A stretch of 64,000 nt of DNA from Neobacillus niacini (GTDB taxonomy: Bacteria > Bacillota > Bacilli > Bacillales > Cytobacillaceae): positions 275,750-339,749 of the forward strand of contig NZ_BAWM01000020.1 in the NCBI RefSeq assembly GCF_000759675.1. Direction: 5' to 3'. A program made the position numbers and the translations under genes. The notes beneath the pieces are model-generated. The model was given only the letters and a program-made list of their open reading frames with translations, was not told where the DNA came from and did not search any database. Positions 43,450-52,524 of this stretch are shown here, in pieces. Position 1 is the stretch's first letter. The number at the start of each line of letters is the position of its first letter.

Positions 43450-44424
43450 TTAATTAACTATATTTTTCGGTGTTTCTCCCTGAAGACCTTGCAGCAAATT
43501 TTCTGCGGCGAGTAACGACATTTTTAGTCTAGTATTTTTGCTTGCACTTCCGATATGCGGCAGGGCGACAACATTAGGCAGGCTGAGCAGAGGGTGTTCA
43601 GTGCTCACTGGCTCTTCTTCAAATACATCTATGCCTGCACCCCAAATCTCCCGATTCTTTAGTGCATGGTAAAGGGCTTCTTCATCGACGATTCCGCCAC
43701 GAGCGGTATTAACCAAGACAGCTGTTTGTTTCATGAGTGATAACTCTGCAGCACCAATGTAATTCTTAGTCTCATGTGTAAAAGGCATTAACACACAAAT
43801 GAAGTCTGATTCACGTAGTAATCTTTCTTTGTCTGCGTACTGAATATCAAGCTGTTCCTCTGCTTCAAGCTTTCGTGAGCGGTTATGATATAAAATTTTC
43901 ATATCAAACCCTCTCGCTCTTTTTGCCAGCGCCTCTCCAATTCTGCCTAACCCGAAGATTCCCAAGGTTGCCCCATATATATCCTGCCCGGTCAATTGCA
44001 TTGGCGACCATGTTTTCCAGTCTCCCGCGCGTAAGTAATCTGAGGCTTCTACCAATCTCCTAGCCGTGGCCATTAACAGGGCAAAGGTTAAATCCGCAGT
44101 AGTCTCTGTTAATACTCCGGGTGTATTGGTAACCAAAATTCCTTTTTCTGTCGCTGCAGCTACATCGATATTGTTATAGCCAACGGCCATATTGCTAACG
44201 ACTTTCAATCTCGTTCCCCGATTTAGAAGTGGCTTGTCGATACTTTCGGTTAATAAACAGTAAAGACCATCAACATCCTGAATCTCTTTTTCAAGGATTT
44301 CTCTGGGTACTGGTTCCTCTTCCTTATCCCACATTTTCACTTCACATACTTCTGTTAATCTTGTAACAACAATATCCGGTAACTTCCGAGTTATGTAGAT
44401 TTTCGGTTTCAAGTTAGTTTTCAC
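43450..44424 (-). CDS. D-2-hydroxyacid dehydrogenase (glyoxylate/hydroxypyruvate reductase type)
   Basis: NAD(P)-dependent enzyme of 324 residues. Nucleotide-binding motif 'GATLGIFGLGRIGEALAKRA', then 'NTARGGIVDEEAL' with the substrate Arg, Glu in 'IDVFEEEPV' and the catalytic His in 'ALPHIGSAS'. After the binding Gly motif comes 'YHNRSRK', whose basic residues suggest NADPH preference, as in GyaR/YvcT-like reductases acting on glyoxylate, hydroxypyruvate or 2-ketogluconate. A single gene. Confidence 0.9.
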   Translation of the reverse strand: MKTNLKPKIYITRKLPDIVVTRLTEVCEVKMWDKEEEPVPREILEKEIQDVDGLYCLLTESIDKPLLNRGTRLKVVSNMAVGYNNIDVAAATEKGILVTNTPGVLTETTADLTFALLMATARRLVEASDYLRAGDWKTWSPMQLTGQDIYGATLGIFGLGRIGEALAKRARGFDMKILYHNRSRKLEAEEQLDIQYADKERLLRESDFICVLMPFTHETKNYIGAAELSLMKQTAVLVNTARGGIVDEEALYHALKNREIWGAGIDVFEEEPVSTEHPLLSLPNVVALPHIGSASKNTRLKMSLLAAENLLQGLQGETPKNIVN

Positions 44425-44606
44425 TCCTTTACTTTTGCAGGCATATTTTTTTTTTACTTTACTGGAAAAAATATACCCATTTTAGGATAAAACACCACAT
44501 CTACTGACATTTTTCGACAACTTTCCGTTCCACTAAATGGTAAAATAGTCTTACTTTTACTCAAGTAGCATGGAAATAAATCTGATTTCTCATGGGAGTG
44601 TCATGG

Positions 44607-46958
44607 ATGGATTGGTTAGTAATAAAAAAGCTATATATTTACTATACACTTTTTCATACTCTTGGTTATTATATGTGGCTTTACTACTGGCACAACGACG
44701 ATGCGATCAAAACAACGGGTGTAAACATACTTTTAATAGCTGCCCCCCTCACTTCATCTATTATTCTGTTTTTAGTATATAGAAAACTTAAAACAAATGA
44801 TAATTACGTTTGGCTTTTCCTCTCGCTAGGATGTTTTTTTAACTTAATGGCCGTGTTAGCAAGCAGCAATTTTTTACATAAAGAAATTTGGTCCCTTGGG
44901 TGGAATAATTTCTTCTATATGCTTCAGATTGCATGTTATCTCTTAGCCATTATTTATAAAATTCGCATTAAAGGTCAAAATCTTCATCTGATAAAATTTA
45001 CCTTTGATACCTGTATAATTATGACGGTGGCTATTACGTTTAGCTGGCATTTCATCTTACGTGAGATCCTAACTCAAAATATTTTTTTAGGATATCCAAT
45101 CGGGGATTTGATCCTATTTTTCGGTGCAATGATTTTCTACTTAGGCTCTGAAAACCTTTTCCCATACAGAGTAATGATTGTTTTAAGCTTATTGACTCAA
45201 GTTATCGCAGATACTTCTTACTTTTTACTAAATGTAATGAATATATCTTTTTCAGAAAGTATATTTCATCCATTATGGTCACTTGCACCTTTATTAATGG
45301 GCATTGCAGGGACATATGCGATAAAGAATGACGATAAATCACCTGAAAAGAACATTAAGATCCATTCTTTAAAAGATTCTATCACCCTACGATTACTATT
45401 GCCTTATATAGGTGTAATTCTTTTATTTATGGTCATGATATTTCAACATAATGAATCAAAAAGTTTAATTATTGGTTCAGCAACAGCCATCCTTTTGCTT
45501 ATATTACGGCACATCTTTACCTCCTTAGAAAATCAAACCTTGTTATCTAAATATCATGAACTTACAGAGGAATTAGAGCTGAAAATTGGGAAAAGAACCG
45601 AGGAACTAATATCAAAAAACAAGCAGCTTCTTTCTGCTGCACGGAAAATGAAACATATGGCCTATCATGATGTGTTAAGCGGGCTGCCAAATAGGAGGAT
45701 GTTTTTGGAACGGCTGAAGACAGCAATGGATGAGGCGAAACGAAATCATTTTAAACTTGCGGTACTCTTTATCGATTTAGACCGTTTTAAAAATATTAAT
45801 GATACTCTCGGCCATGAATTTGGTGATTTACTGTTAAAGCATGTTACCCAACAAATGTCAAAGAGCGTCCGTAAGATAGATACGATTTCTCGACAGGGAG
45901 GTGATGAGTTTACCATTTTACTGAATCGAATCCGGGCAGAAGAGGATGTCATTCCATTAGTTGAACGGCTTCGATCAATTGTGGCAAACCCCATAACCAT
46001 TTCAGGTCAAGAATTACATGTCTCCATGAGTATCGGGATAGCCTTTTATCCCAATGATGGAGAAAATACCGAAGAGCTGATGAAGAATGCTGACATGGCC
46101 ATGTATTGTGCCAAAGAAGATGGAAGAGACAACTACAAATTCTTTACTATGGATATGAATAAAGCTATTTCAAGAAAAATGGCACTAGAAAGTGGGCTTC
46201 GAAAGGCTCTAAAAAATGATGAATTTGTTTTAAATTATCAACCACAGGTAAGTTTACACACGGGAGAAATTGTTGGATTGGAAGCATTACTTCGGTGGAA
46301 TACGATGGAAGCAGGTATGGTATCTCCGAATCAATTTATTCCTATTGCAGAAGAGTCCGGGCTGATCATCCCGATTGGGGAATGGGTCCTTTATAACGCC
46401 TGTATGCAGGGGAAAGCTTGGCATGATAATGGGCATAGCCATTTAAAAATTGCCGTAAACCTTTCACCCATACAATTTCTTCACGAAGATTTGGTAGGAA
46501 TGGTCATCAAGGCTTTAAAGACAACTGGTTTTAATTCAAACTATTTAGAGTTAGAAATTACCGAAGGCGTTGCTTTTACCGACGCAGAAGCGGCCATTAA
46601 AAAAATGCAAACAATACGAGATTTGGGAGTACGAATATCGATTGATGACTTCGGTACAGGATACTCCTCCTTAATGTATCTAAAAAGATTTCCCATTAAC
46701 ACCTTAAAAATTCCTAAACCATTTAATCAAGATATCATAAACAGCCAAAAAGACAAAGCATTAGTTGAAACGATTATTTACTTAGGACATAGCCTCGGGT
46801 TATCAGTTATTGCTGAAGGAATTGAGAATAGAGAACAACTCCTGTTTCTAAAAGAACGATATTGTGATGTCGTTCAGGGGGACCTGTATAGCAAACCATT
46901 AACGGTTATACAAGTAAGTGCCTTGATTGAAAATAAAAAGTCTGTAATAATCTCATAA
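44607..46958 (+). CDS. Membrane-bound GGDEF-EAL protein
   Basis: A large c-di-GMP signalling protein. About eight helices (residues 1-330) are followed by a coiled coil ('EELELKIGKRTEELISKNKQLL'), a GGDEF domain with an intact 'RQGGDEFTILL' and an EAL domain. In the EAL domain 'GLEALLRW', 'ELEITEGV', 'IDDFGTGYSSL' and 'AEGIE' with 'QGDL' are kept, so most metal ligands are present, but 'LKIDxSF' reads 'LKIPKPF': the Asp after the catalytic Lys is Pro. That may weaken hydrolysis and leave a cyclase or sensor. The ATG at 44607 has GGGAG eight bases upstream; the frame opens at 44592. Confidence 0.88.
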   Translation: MDWLVIKKLYIYYTLFHTLGYYMWLYYWHNDDAIKTTGVNILLIAAPLTSSIILFLVYRKLKTNDNYVWLFLSLGCFFNLMAVLASSNFLHKEIWSLGWNNFFYMLQIACYLLAIIYKIRIKGQNLHLIKFTFDTCIIMTVAITFSWHFILREILTQNIFLGYPIGDLILFFGAMIFYLGSENLFPYRVMIVLSLLTQVIADTSYFLLNVMNISFSESIFHPLWSLAPLLMGIAGTYAIKNDDKSPEKNIKIHSLKDSITLRLLLPYIGVILLFMVMIFQHNESKSLIIGSATAILLLILRHIFTSLENQTLLSKYHELTEELELKIGKRTEELISKNKQLLSAARKMKHMAYHDVLSGLPNRRMFLERLKTAMDEAKRNHFKLAVLFIDLDRFKNINDTLGHEFGDLLLKHVTQQMSKSVRKIDTISRQGGDEFTILLNRIRAEEDVIPLVERLRSIVANPITISGQELHVSMSIGIAFYPNDGENTEELMKNADMAMYCAKEDGRDNYKFFTMDMNKAISRKMALESGLRKALKNDEFVLNYQPQVSLHTGEIVGLEALLRWNTMEAGMVSPNQFIPIAEESGLIIPIGEWVLYNACMQGKAWHDNGHSHLKIAVNLSPIQFLHEDLVGMVIKALKTTGFNSNYLELEITEGVAFTDAEAAIKKMQTIRDLGVRISIDDFGTGYSSLMYLKRFPINTLKIPKPFNQDIINSQKDKALVETIIYLGHSLGLSVIAEGIENREQLLFLKERYCDVVQGDLYSKPLTVIQVSALIENKKSVIIS

Positions 46959-46983
46959 CTGAAAATTTCTGATTCAATAACTA

Positions 46984-47012
46984 AAAAAACGACAAGTTAC
47001 TGTCGTTTCAAT
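46984..47012 (+). terminator. Terminator of the GGDEF-EAL gene
   Basis: Stem AAACGACA/TGTCGTTT with a six-base loop. Confidence 0.8.
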
Positions 47013-47134
47013 TTTCTTATTCCACATATGCACTCGTTCATAATAGAAGGTTAGCTGGATTTTTCTGGGTGGCCTCTTTCTTATGGCCTTTTATTACAGT
47101 AGTCGGAGAGAATCCTGTCAAAAAGGAAAATAAC

Positions 47135-47605
47135 TCAATCTCTTTCTCTTGCTCTCTGTGCATCTCGAATATTCTTTTGAACCGTTATCGCTGCAAATAA
47201 ACTTAGAACAAATGCCATACCATAAAACCCTTTTTCGCTTAAATCTATACTTCCTGCATTGTATAAACCGATACCCATTAATGAGATTGAAATAATAAAT
47301 GCAAACCAACTAATACCATAATATATATTAGTAACTGGTATTCCCTCATCTTTATCCCTTACTGCTTTTTGTAAAGATACCGCTGAATAGAGTCCAAATA
47401 CTAAAACTGCAAAGTAATATCCTTTTTCGTTCAATTGCATCGCTGCGTTATACAAGCCTATGAGATAAGCCGTACCACCTACTAATAGCGCTGCCCAAGA
47501 AGCCCCTATGAAAGCCGGAGTCGGTTCTCCCTCTTTCCTTGCCACTTTTATTTTCGAATCCTTTTGTTTTTCTTTATCTAATAAAACCTCATGATCATTA
47601 GACAT
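47135..47605 (-). CDS. YiaA/YiaB family membrane protein
   Basis: Two YiaA/B two-helix units, each with 'IGLYNA...[27 protein letters not shown]' or '[37 protein letters not shown]'. The family is conserved but without known function. I chose ATG 47605 (MSNDHEV), which has GGGGGCG upstream; the frame opens at 47731, but a terminator hairpin (47633-47670) lies within that extension, making a longer protein improbable. Confidence 0.83.
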   Translation of the reverse strand: MSNDHEVLLDKEKQKDSKIKVARKEGEPTPAFIGASWAALLVGGTAYLIGLYNAAMQLNEKGYYFAVLVFGLYSAVSLQKAVRDKDEGIPVTNIYYGISWFAFIISISLMGIGLYNAGSIDLSEKGFYGMAFVLSLFAAITVQKNIRDAQRARERD

Positions 47606-47632
47606 TGAATGTTTCGCCCCCATCTTTTTATC

Positions 47633-47670
47633 TAATAAAAATGGAGCACCAGTTACATTGTAGTGCTCCT
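47633..47670 (-). terminator. Hairpin/attenuator in the leader of the YiaA/B gene
   Basis: GGAGCAC/GTGCTCC with ATTTTTATT after it on the minus strand, 30 bases before the start codon. No gene lies upstream on that strand to be terminated except a YitT-like remnant, so it may be either that gene's old terminator or a leader attenuator. Confidence 0.55.
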
Positions 47671-47760
47671 GCTTAAATCTATTATATAGAATTTTCTTAC
47701 AAAGAATAGCTAATTTTTCCTTAATTTCCAATTAAGATTTCTCTATGTTTGATTCGACCT

Positions 47761-47868
47761 TAAGAGGCCTTATAGCCCTTCCCCATCATTTCATGCACGT
47801 TATGGATGGTCACATAGGCATTTTGATCAATGGTGCTTCGAATATGGAAAAACACCTAAACGACCTTT
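47761..47868 (-). pseudogene. Possible 3' remnant of a YitT/DUF2179 protein
   Basis: The minus strand reads 'STIDQNAYVTIHNVHEMMGKGYKAS' then TAA. This is like the DUF2179 tail of YitT membrane proteins ('DP.AFV.I.DV.E..G.GF'). Upstream the frame meets a stop and the degenerate REP element at 47873. Short and uncertain. Confidence 0.4.
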
Positions 47869-47872
47869 CGTT

Positions 47873-47909
47873 GGTGACAAGCACCTCCCGTGGACACTGT
47901 CCACCCCAG
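47873..47909 (-). repeat. REP-like element, copy 16 (degenerate, tail inverted)
   Basis: GGTGACAAGCACC then GTGGACACTGTCCAC; the outer hairpin arm is lost after CCCCAG. It abuts the YitT-like remnant. Confidence 0.75.
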
Positions 47910-48017
47910 TTGTTCAAGATATTCCATTATGGTGTGTAGCTAATTAGAATCATTTTTGTATAATCCATTCTTTTTAGCAAACACTATTTTCATCGTATGT
48001 TAAAAGGAGACTGTATT

Positions 48018-48245
48018 GTGAAGCTATATGAAATAACCAATATGATTATTGATGATGATTTTGACAGTGAGGAATATGTTACTGCAGAGTTTACCCATGA
48101 TCAAATGAATTACAGCATTACTTTTAAAAAAGCAGACCTGGAAATCATTAATTCCTGGGTTTTCAAGGATGGTACTTCCCTGCCAGCTAATCTATCGGAT
48201 ACTCTTATCGACTCCATTAGGGAAGATGTTAAAAAGAGAATGTAG
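48018..48245 (+). CDS. 75-residue hypothetical protein
   Basis: Starts with GTG, eight bases after AAAGGAG; the frame's earlier codons have no ribosome site. The product is small, acidic in the middle ('IIDDDFDSEEYVTAEF') and appears alpha+beta: 'YSITFKKADLEIINSWVF', 'LSDTLIDSIREDVKKRM'. There is no membrane helix or known motif, and I do not recognise it. It has its own terminator. Confidence 0.72.
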   Translation: MKLYEITNMIIDDDFDSEEYVTAEFTHDQMNYSITFKKADLEIINSWVFKDGTSLPANLSDTLIDSIREDVKKRM

Positions 48246-48248
48246 CGT

Positions 48249-48280
48249 AAAGCTGATTGGAATTCCGATCAGCTTTTTTC
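48249..48280 (+). terminator. Terminator of the 75-aa gene
   Basis: AAGCTGAT/ATCAGCTT stem with TTTTTT. Confidence 0.85.
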
Positions 48281-48374
48281 TCGATTTTTGACGTTTCGCT
48301 GATATATATGGATTAACGCCGATATATTCCATTACATTATAAAAATAATGAATAGAGTGAAGGCTGCCTTCACT

Positions 48375-49433
48375 CTATTTTTCTACTAATTGCTTCACTA
48401 ACTCTTTATTTCGCTCTTTAAAAACTTCATTATGGGAAGAAACCATCGCGACTTTGGCCGCGTCAGGCTGAATAAACTGTTTCGCTTTGTTCACGGCGTT
48501 CGCCGCATCTTGGAACGCACCGGCAATCAGATTTATTTTTCCATCATACATAAGAATATCTCCAGCAGCATAAAGACCTTCAATGGAAGATTCGCTCGTA
48601 GCGTTCCCCGCAATATAATAATTTTCTACTCGCTCAATAGTTAATACACTATTTTCCAATAAGGTTGCGTCCTGTTCATAGCCATGACTAATCACCACTT
48701 CATCCACAGGCACATACCTAACATCACCTGTTTCATGGTTCGTCAATTCAACCGTGTCAATTTCATCTCGCTCATCATTAGCTATTAATTTGGTAATCGA
48801 TGTTTGAAAGAAGCATTCAACAGAACTGTTCAGAAGCTTAGTTGCCTGCGCTTCTTGTCCATGTCCTCCTAATTGCTCTTTTCTATACGTTAAATAAACC
48901 TTTTTGGCAATAGTTTCTAGCTCATTTGCCCAGTCCACTGCAGAATTTCCACCACCAGAAATGATGACCGTTTTATCTTTGAACTGTTTAAAAGATTTAA
49001 CGGTGTAATGTAAATTTGACACTTCAAATCTCTCGGCGCCTTCTATTTCCAACTTTTGCGGATTCAAAATGCCGCTGCCGATGGCAACAATCACGGTTTT
49101 CGAAAAATGAAGCTCTCCGGATGATCCTTTTAAGACAAAGATCCCTTCTTCATTACGCGTAATCGATTCTACTTTTTCGTTCAATACCACGGTTGGGCTA
49201 AACGTTAACGCTTGTTCAACAAGCTGTTCAATTAATTTTGCTCCCGTAATCGGGGTTAGTCCGCCAACATCCCAGATCATTTTTTCCGGATAAACATGAA
49301 TTTTCCCGCCTAATTGTGGCTGGTATTCAATAACCTTTGTTTTCATTTCTCTCAATCCGCTATAAAAAGTGGAATAAATCCCCGCTGGTCCCCCGCCAAT
49401 TACTGTCACATCAAACAATTCCTGTTGTGCCAT
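48375..49433 (-). CDS. Ferredoxin/flavodoxin-NADP reductase type 2 (YumC/YcgT family)
   Basis: Thioredoxin reductase-like flavoprotein of 352 residues without the redox CxxC. FAD site 'VTVIGGGPAGIYSTFYSGLRE', NADPH site 'VIISGGGNSAVDWANEL', C-terminal FAD motif 'GLYAAGDILMYDGKINLIAGAFQDAANAVN'. B. subtilis has two such enzymes, YumC (essential) and YcgT (iron-regulated). A Fur-box-like sequence upstream and the divergent siderophore uptake operon suggest this is the iron-responsive one, giving electrons to release iron from siderophores; that is inference. Confidence 0.92.
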   Translation of the reverse strand: MAQQELFDVTVIGGGPAGIYSTFYSGLREMKTKVIEYQPQLGGKIHVYPEKMIWDVGGLTPITGAKLIEQLVEQALTFSPTVVLNEKVESITRNEEGIFVLKGSSGELHFSKTVIVAIGSGILNPQKLEIEGAERFEVSNLHYTVKSFKQFKDKTVIISGGGNSAVDWANELETIAKKVYLTYRKEQLGGHGQEAQATKLLNSSVECFFQTSITKLIANDERDEIDTVELTNHETGDVRYVPVDEVVISHGYEQDATLLENSVLTIERVENYYIAGNATSESSIEGLYAAGDILMYDGKINLIAGAFQDAANAVNKAKQFIQPDAAKVAMVSSHNEVFKERNKELVKQLVEK

Positions 49434-49460
49434 AATCGTTCACTCCCTAACCAATTGTAA

Positions 49461-49478
49461 TTGATTATCATTATCAAT
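49461..49478 (-). promoter_or_regulatory. Fur box before the reductase gene
   Basis: ATTGATAATGATAATCAA on the minus strand matches GATAATGATAATCATTATC over most of its length, about 30 bases before the start codon. Confidence 0.75.
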
Positions 49479-49693
49479 AAGAATAATTCAATTATCTTTG
49501 TTTGACAACAAGATCTTTTCTGAAAAATCTGTGTCAGGACGAATTTCCCTACTTTTTTAACACAAAAAAAAGCATGTAAACCCTTACTCCACTTATGATT
49601 CAGGACTAGGTATAAAAAAAACATCTATAGCTTTTCAAAAAATTGTGATTGACTTTCAAAATCGCGGCAATTATATTTGAAAGCAGTGATACT

Positions 49694-49708
49694 GATAATC
49701 ATTATCAA
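49694..49708 (+). promoter_or_regulatory. Fur box before the iron ABC operon
   Basis: TGATAATCATTATCA, a perfect 7-1-7 Fur palindrome, 19 bases before the ATG of the ATPase gene. Confidence 0.92.
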
Positions 49709-49726
49709 CTAAAAAGGAGGCTAACA

Positions 49727-50572
49727 ATGGTTCGCCTACATACAAATGACGTAAGCATTGGTTATGGTGAAAACTTAATTGTTAAAAATCTCAGTATTGA
49801 TATTCCAGATAAGAAGATAACAACCATCATCGGACCGAATGGCTGTGGAAAATCGACACTAATGAAAGCAATTACTCGGATCATCTCCCACCAATCGGGA
49901 TCCATCCTGTTGGACGGAAAGGATATATCAAAAGTAAACACAAAGCTTCTTGCTAAACAAATGGCCATCCTTCCACAAACACCAGAAAGTGCAAGTGGAT
50001 TAACGGTTGGAGAGCTCGTATCCTATGGGCGCTTTCCCTATCAAAAGGGCTTCGGTCGCTTAACAAAAAAGGATTATGAAGTGATTGACTGGGCTCTTGA
50101 AGTCACAGGAACAATAGACTTTAAGTTTCGTCCCGTAGACGCCCTGTCAGGCGGGCAGCGTCAGCGTGTTTGGATTGCGATGGCACTTGCACAAGAAACG
50201 GAAATTATCTTTTTAGATGAACCGACCACCTATTTAGATATGGCCCATCAACTTGAGGTCTTAGAACTTTTACAAAAATTAAATTTGGAGCAGGAACGGA
50301 CAATCGTAATGGTCCTTCATGATCTAAACCAAGCCGCCCGTTTTGCTGACAATATCATCGCGTTAAAAACCGGTGAAATTGTCAAGGCAGGAACGTGTGA
50401 TGAAGTAATCAGCCATAAAGTGCTTAAAAAGGTATTTAATATTGATGCTGTAATCGGACATGATCCAAGAACGAAAAAACCGATGTGTATAACTTACAAT
50501 CTACTAAAAGGAGAAACAAAAGATGAAAAAACTACTTCTGCCATTTATTCTGCTCTTAGCGTTAATTATTAG
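49727..50572 (+). CDS. Iron-siderophore ABC transporter ATP-binding protein (FecE/YusV type)
   Basis: ATPase of an iron(III)-siderophore importer: Walker A 'GPNGCGKSTLMKAI', signature 'LSGGQRQRVWIAMALA', Walker B 'IIFLDEPTTYLDMAHQ' and 'VLHDLNQAARFAD'. ATG 49727 follows AAGGAGG and the Fur box; the frame's upstream part is excluded. The C-terminus overlaps the start of the binding-protein gene by 50 bases, so the last residues are unusual ('TTSAIYSALSVNY') and the usual tail may have been altered by this overlap. Confidence 0.92.
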   Translation: MVRLHTNDVSIGYGENLIVKNLSIDIPDKKITTIIGPNGCGKSTLMKAITRIISHQSGSILLDGKDISKVNTKLLAKQMAILPQTPESASGLTVGELVSYGRFPYQKGFGRLTKKDYEVIDWALEVTGTIDFKFRPVDALSGGQRQRVWIAMALAQETEIIFLDEPTTYLDMAHQLEVLELLQKLNLEQERTIVMVLHDLNQAARFADNIIALKTGEIVKAGTCDEVISHKVLKKVFNIDAVIGHDPRTKKPMCITYNLLKGETKDEKTTSAIYSALSVNY

Positions 50573-51446
50573 TGCATGCGGAACACAAACTTCAACAAAA
50601 GAGGAAAGTGCAGCACCAGATGAAAAGAAATCTGAAACAATTACCTACCAATCAGAAAATGGGCCGGTTGAAGTTCCTGCAGACCCGAAGCGCGTCATAT
50701 TGCTTTCTGGCTTCACTGGTAATGTAATAGATTTAGGCGTAAATGTCGTCGGAGTCGATGTCTGGTCAAAGAATAACCCGACATTTGAAAAAGAAATGAA
50801 AGATGTCGCAGAAGTTTCCGATGAAGACTTAGAAAAAATCATCGAATTAGAACCAGACTTAATCATTGGTCTATCCAATATTAAAAACTTAGATAAGTTA
50901 AGTAAAATTGCTCCTACCGTTACATATACATGGGGGAAAGTAGACTATTTAAAACAACACTTAGAAATTGGAAAACTATTAAATAAAGAGAAAGAAGCAC
51001 AAGCATGGATTGATGAATTCAAGAAAGAAGCTGAAATTGCTGGCGAAGAAATTCGTGCAAAAATTGGCGAGGACGCGACCGTTTCAGTCATGGAAAGCTA
51101 CGGAAAGGATCTTTATGTATTCGGCAGCAACTGGGCACGCGGAACAGAAATCCTTTATCAAGCAATGAAACTAAAAATGCCTGAAAAAGTAAAAGCAGTG
51201 GCAGAGGAAGCTGGTTATTCAACCCTATCTGCAGAAGTACTTCCTGAGTATGCCGGAGATTACGTAATCTTGAGTAAATACTCAGACGCGGATACCTCCT
51301 TCCAAGAAACCGAAACGTACAAAAACATTCCAGCAGTGAAAAACAATCACGTATTCGAAATGAATGGCAATGGTGCAAGCTTCAGTGACCCTGTTACACT
51401 CGAAAAGCAGCTGGAATTCTTCAAAAAATCATTTTTAGGAAACTAG
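50523..51446 (+). CDS. Iron-siderophore-binding lipoprotein
   Basis: Substrate-binding lipoprotein (307 residues) of the FhuD/YxeB-like group: signal peptide, lipobox ISAC (Cys19), Ser/Glu-rich linker, then 'ENGPVEVPADPKRVILLSGF' and 'IIELEPDLIIGLS', with a long central helix. It takes an iron-loaded siderophore to the FecCD permeases; a hydroxamate is likely for this group. AAAGGAG is seven bases before the ATG. A hairpin after it separates it from the permease genes. Confidence 0.9.
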   Translation: MKKLLLPFILLLALIISACGTQTSTKEESAAPDEKKSETITYQSENGPVEVPADPKRVILLSGFTGNVIDLGVNVVGVDVWSKNNPTFEKEMKDVAEVSDEDLEKIIELEPDLIIGLSNIKNLDKLSKIAPTVTYTWGKVDYLKQHLEIGKLLNKEKEAQAWIDEFKKEAEIAGEEIRAKIGEDATVSVMESYGKDLYVFGSNWARGTEILYQAMKLKMPEKVKAVAEEAGYSTLSAEVLPEYAGDYVILSKYSDADTSFQETETYKNIPAVKNNHVFEMNGNGASFSDPVTLEKQLEFFKKSFLGN

Positions 51447-51453
51447 TTTTGTT

Positions 51454-51478
51454 GAGGGATTCTAACACAGAATTCCTC
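51454..51478 (+). terminator. Partial terminator/processing hairpin inside the iron operon
   Basis: GAGGGATTCT-AACAC-AGAATTCCTC with one mismatch, no strong T-run. Such hairpins often give more binding protein than permease. Confidence 0.6.
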
Positions 51479-51513
51479 TTCCCCTATTCTATGACAGAAA
51501 AGATGAGAGACTT

Positions 51514-52524
51514 ATGACGAATGAAAAACAACGTTCTATTCCTTTTGGATATAAACTGATTATCGGAATTCTTGTGTTTTTAGTGATGTTAGTTCTTTCC
51601 ATGATCATGGGTGCAGCGGATATCAAACTTCAAGATGTATGGCATGCGCTTTTTTCAGATGCCAAAGGGGAAAAAATTTCAATCATCCGTGAAATACGCT
51701 TGCCACGTGAGGTTGCCGCAATCGTTGTTGGTGCGGCTCTTTCTGTTTCAGGAGCGATTATGCAAGGAATTACTAGAAATCCTCTTGCTGACCCAGGGTT
51801 ATTTGGCTTAACAGCGGGTGCAAATGCAGCACTCGCAATCATCATCGCGTTTATCCCAACAGCAAACTATTTCAGTATTACCATTGCCTGCTTTATTGGA
51901 GCAGCAGTCGGAACTACGATGGTTTTCGGGATTGGAGCGATGAAAAAAGGCGGCTTTTCTCCACTGAGGATTGTATTAGCGGGAGCAGCTGTTTCTGCTT
52001 TTCTTTACGCGATTGCAGAAGGAATAGGAATTTATTTTAAGATATCAAAAAATGTCTCGATGTGGACTGCTGGAGGAATGATTGGTACCACCTGGGGACA
52101 GCTCCAAGTCATTGTTCCCTTCATCATTCTAGGTTTATTGGTTTCTCTATTTCTCTCAAGACAGCTCACAATTCTTAGCCTAAATGAAGAAGTTGCCGTT
52201 GGTTTAGGTCAAAAAACAACGCAAATAAAGGTGATCCTCTTTATTGCAATTATTTTATTAGCGGGGGCTTCTGTTGCCCTTATTGGAAATATGGCATTTA
52301 TCGGCTTAATGGTTCCCCATGTGGTTCGTGCAATGGTTGGAACTGATTATCGGTATATACTCCCAATGTCCGCTATTTCTGGTGCCACCTTTATGCTTTT
52401 TGCCGATACACTTGGTCGGACAATTAATGCTCCCTTTGAAACACCAGTCGCCGCAATTGTGGCAACACTGGGGTTACCTTTCTTCCTTGTGATTGTCCGT
52501 AAAGGAGGGAAAGCATTCTCATGA
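51514..52524 (+). CDS. FecCD family iron-siderophore permease 1
   Basis: Integral permease with about nine to ten helices. FecCD motifs: 'RLPREVAAIVVGAALSVSGAIMQGITRNPLADPGLFGLTAGANAA' and 'GNMAFIGLMVPHVVRAMVGTDYRYILPMS' (coupling region). It overlaps the second permease gene by four bases. AAAGATGAGAG upstream gives a weak ribosome site. Confidence 0.93.
   Translation: MTNEKQRSIPFGYKLIIGILVFLVMLVLSMIMGAADIKLQDVWHALFSDAKGEKISIIREIRLPREVAAIVVGAALSVSGAIMQGITRNPLADPGLFGLTAGANAALAIIIAFIPTANYFSITIACFIGAAVGTTMVFGIGAMKKGGFSPLRIVLAGAAVSAFLYAIAEGIGIYFKISKNVSMWTAGGMIGTTWGQLQVIVPFIILGLLVSLFLSRQLTILSLNEEVAVGLGQKTTQIKVILFIAIILLAGASVALIGNMAFIGLMVPHVVRAMVGTDYRYILPMSAISGATFMLFADTLGRTINAPFETPVAAIVATLGLPFFLVIVRKGGKAFS

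Noticed and set aside
46985..47135. Coding stretch 'FWVASFLWPFITVVGENP' downstream of the GGDEF-EAL gene
   Set aside because: It might be a membrane-protein remnant, but it is too short and unidentified to annotate.
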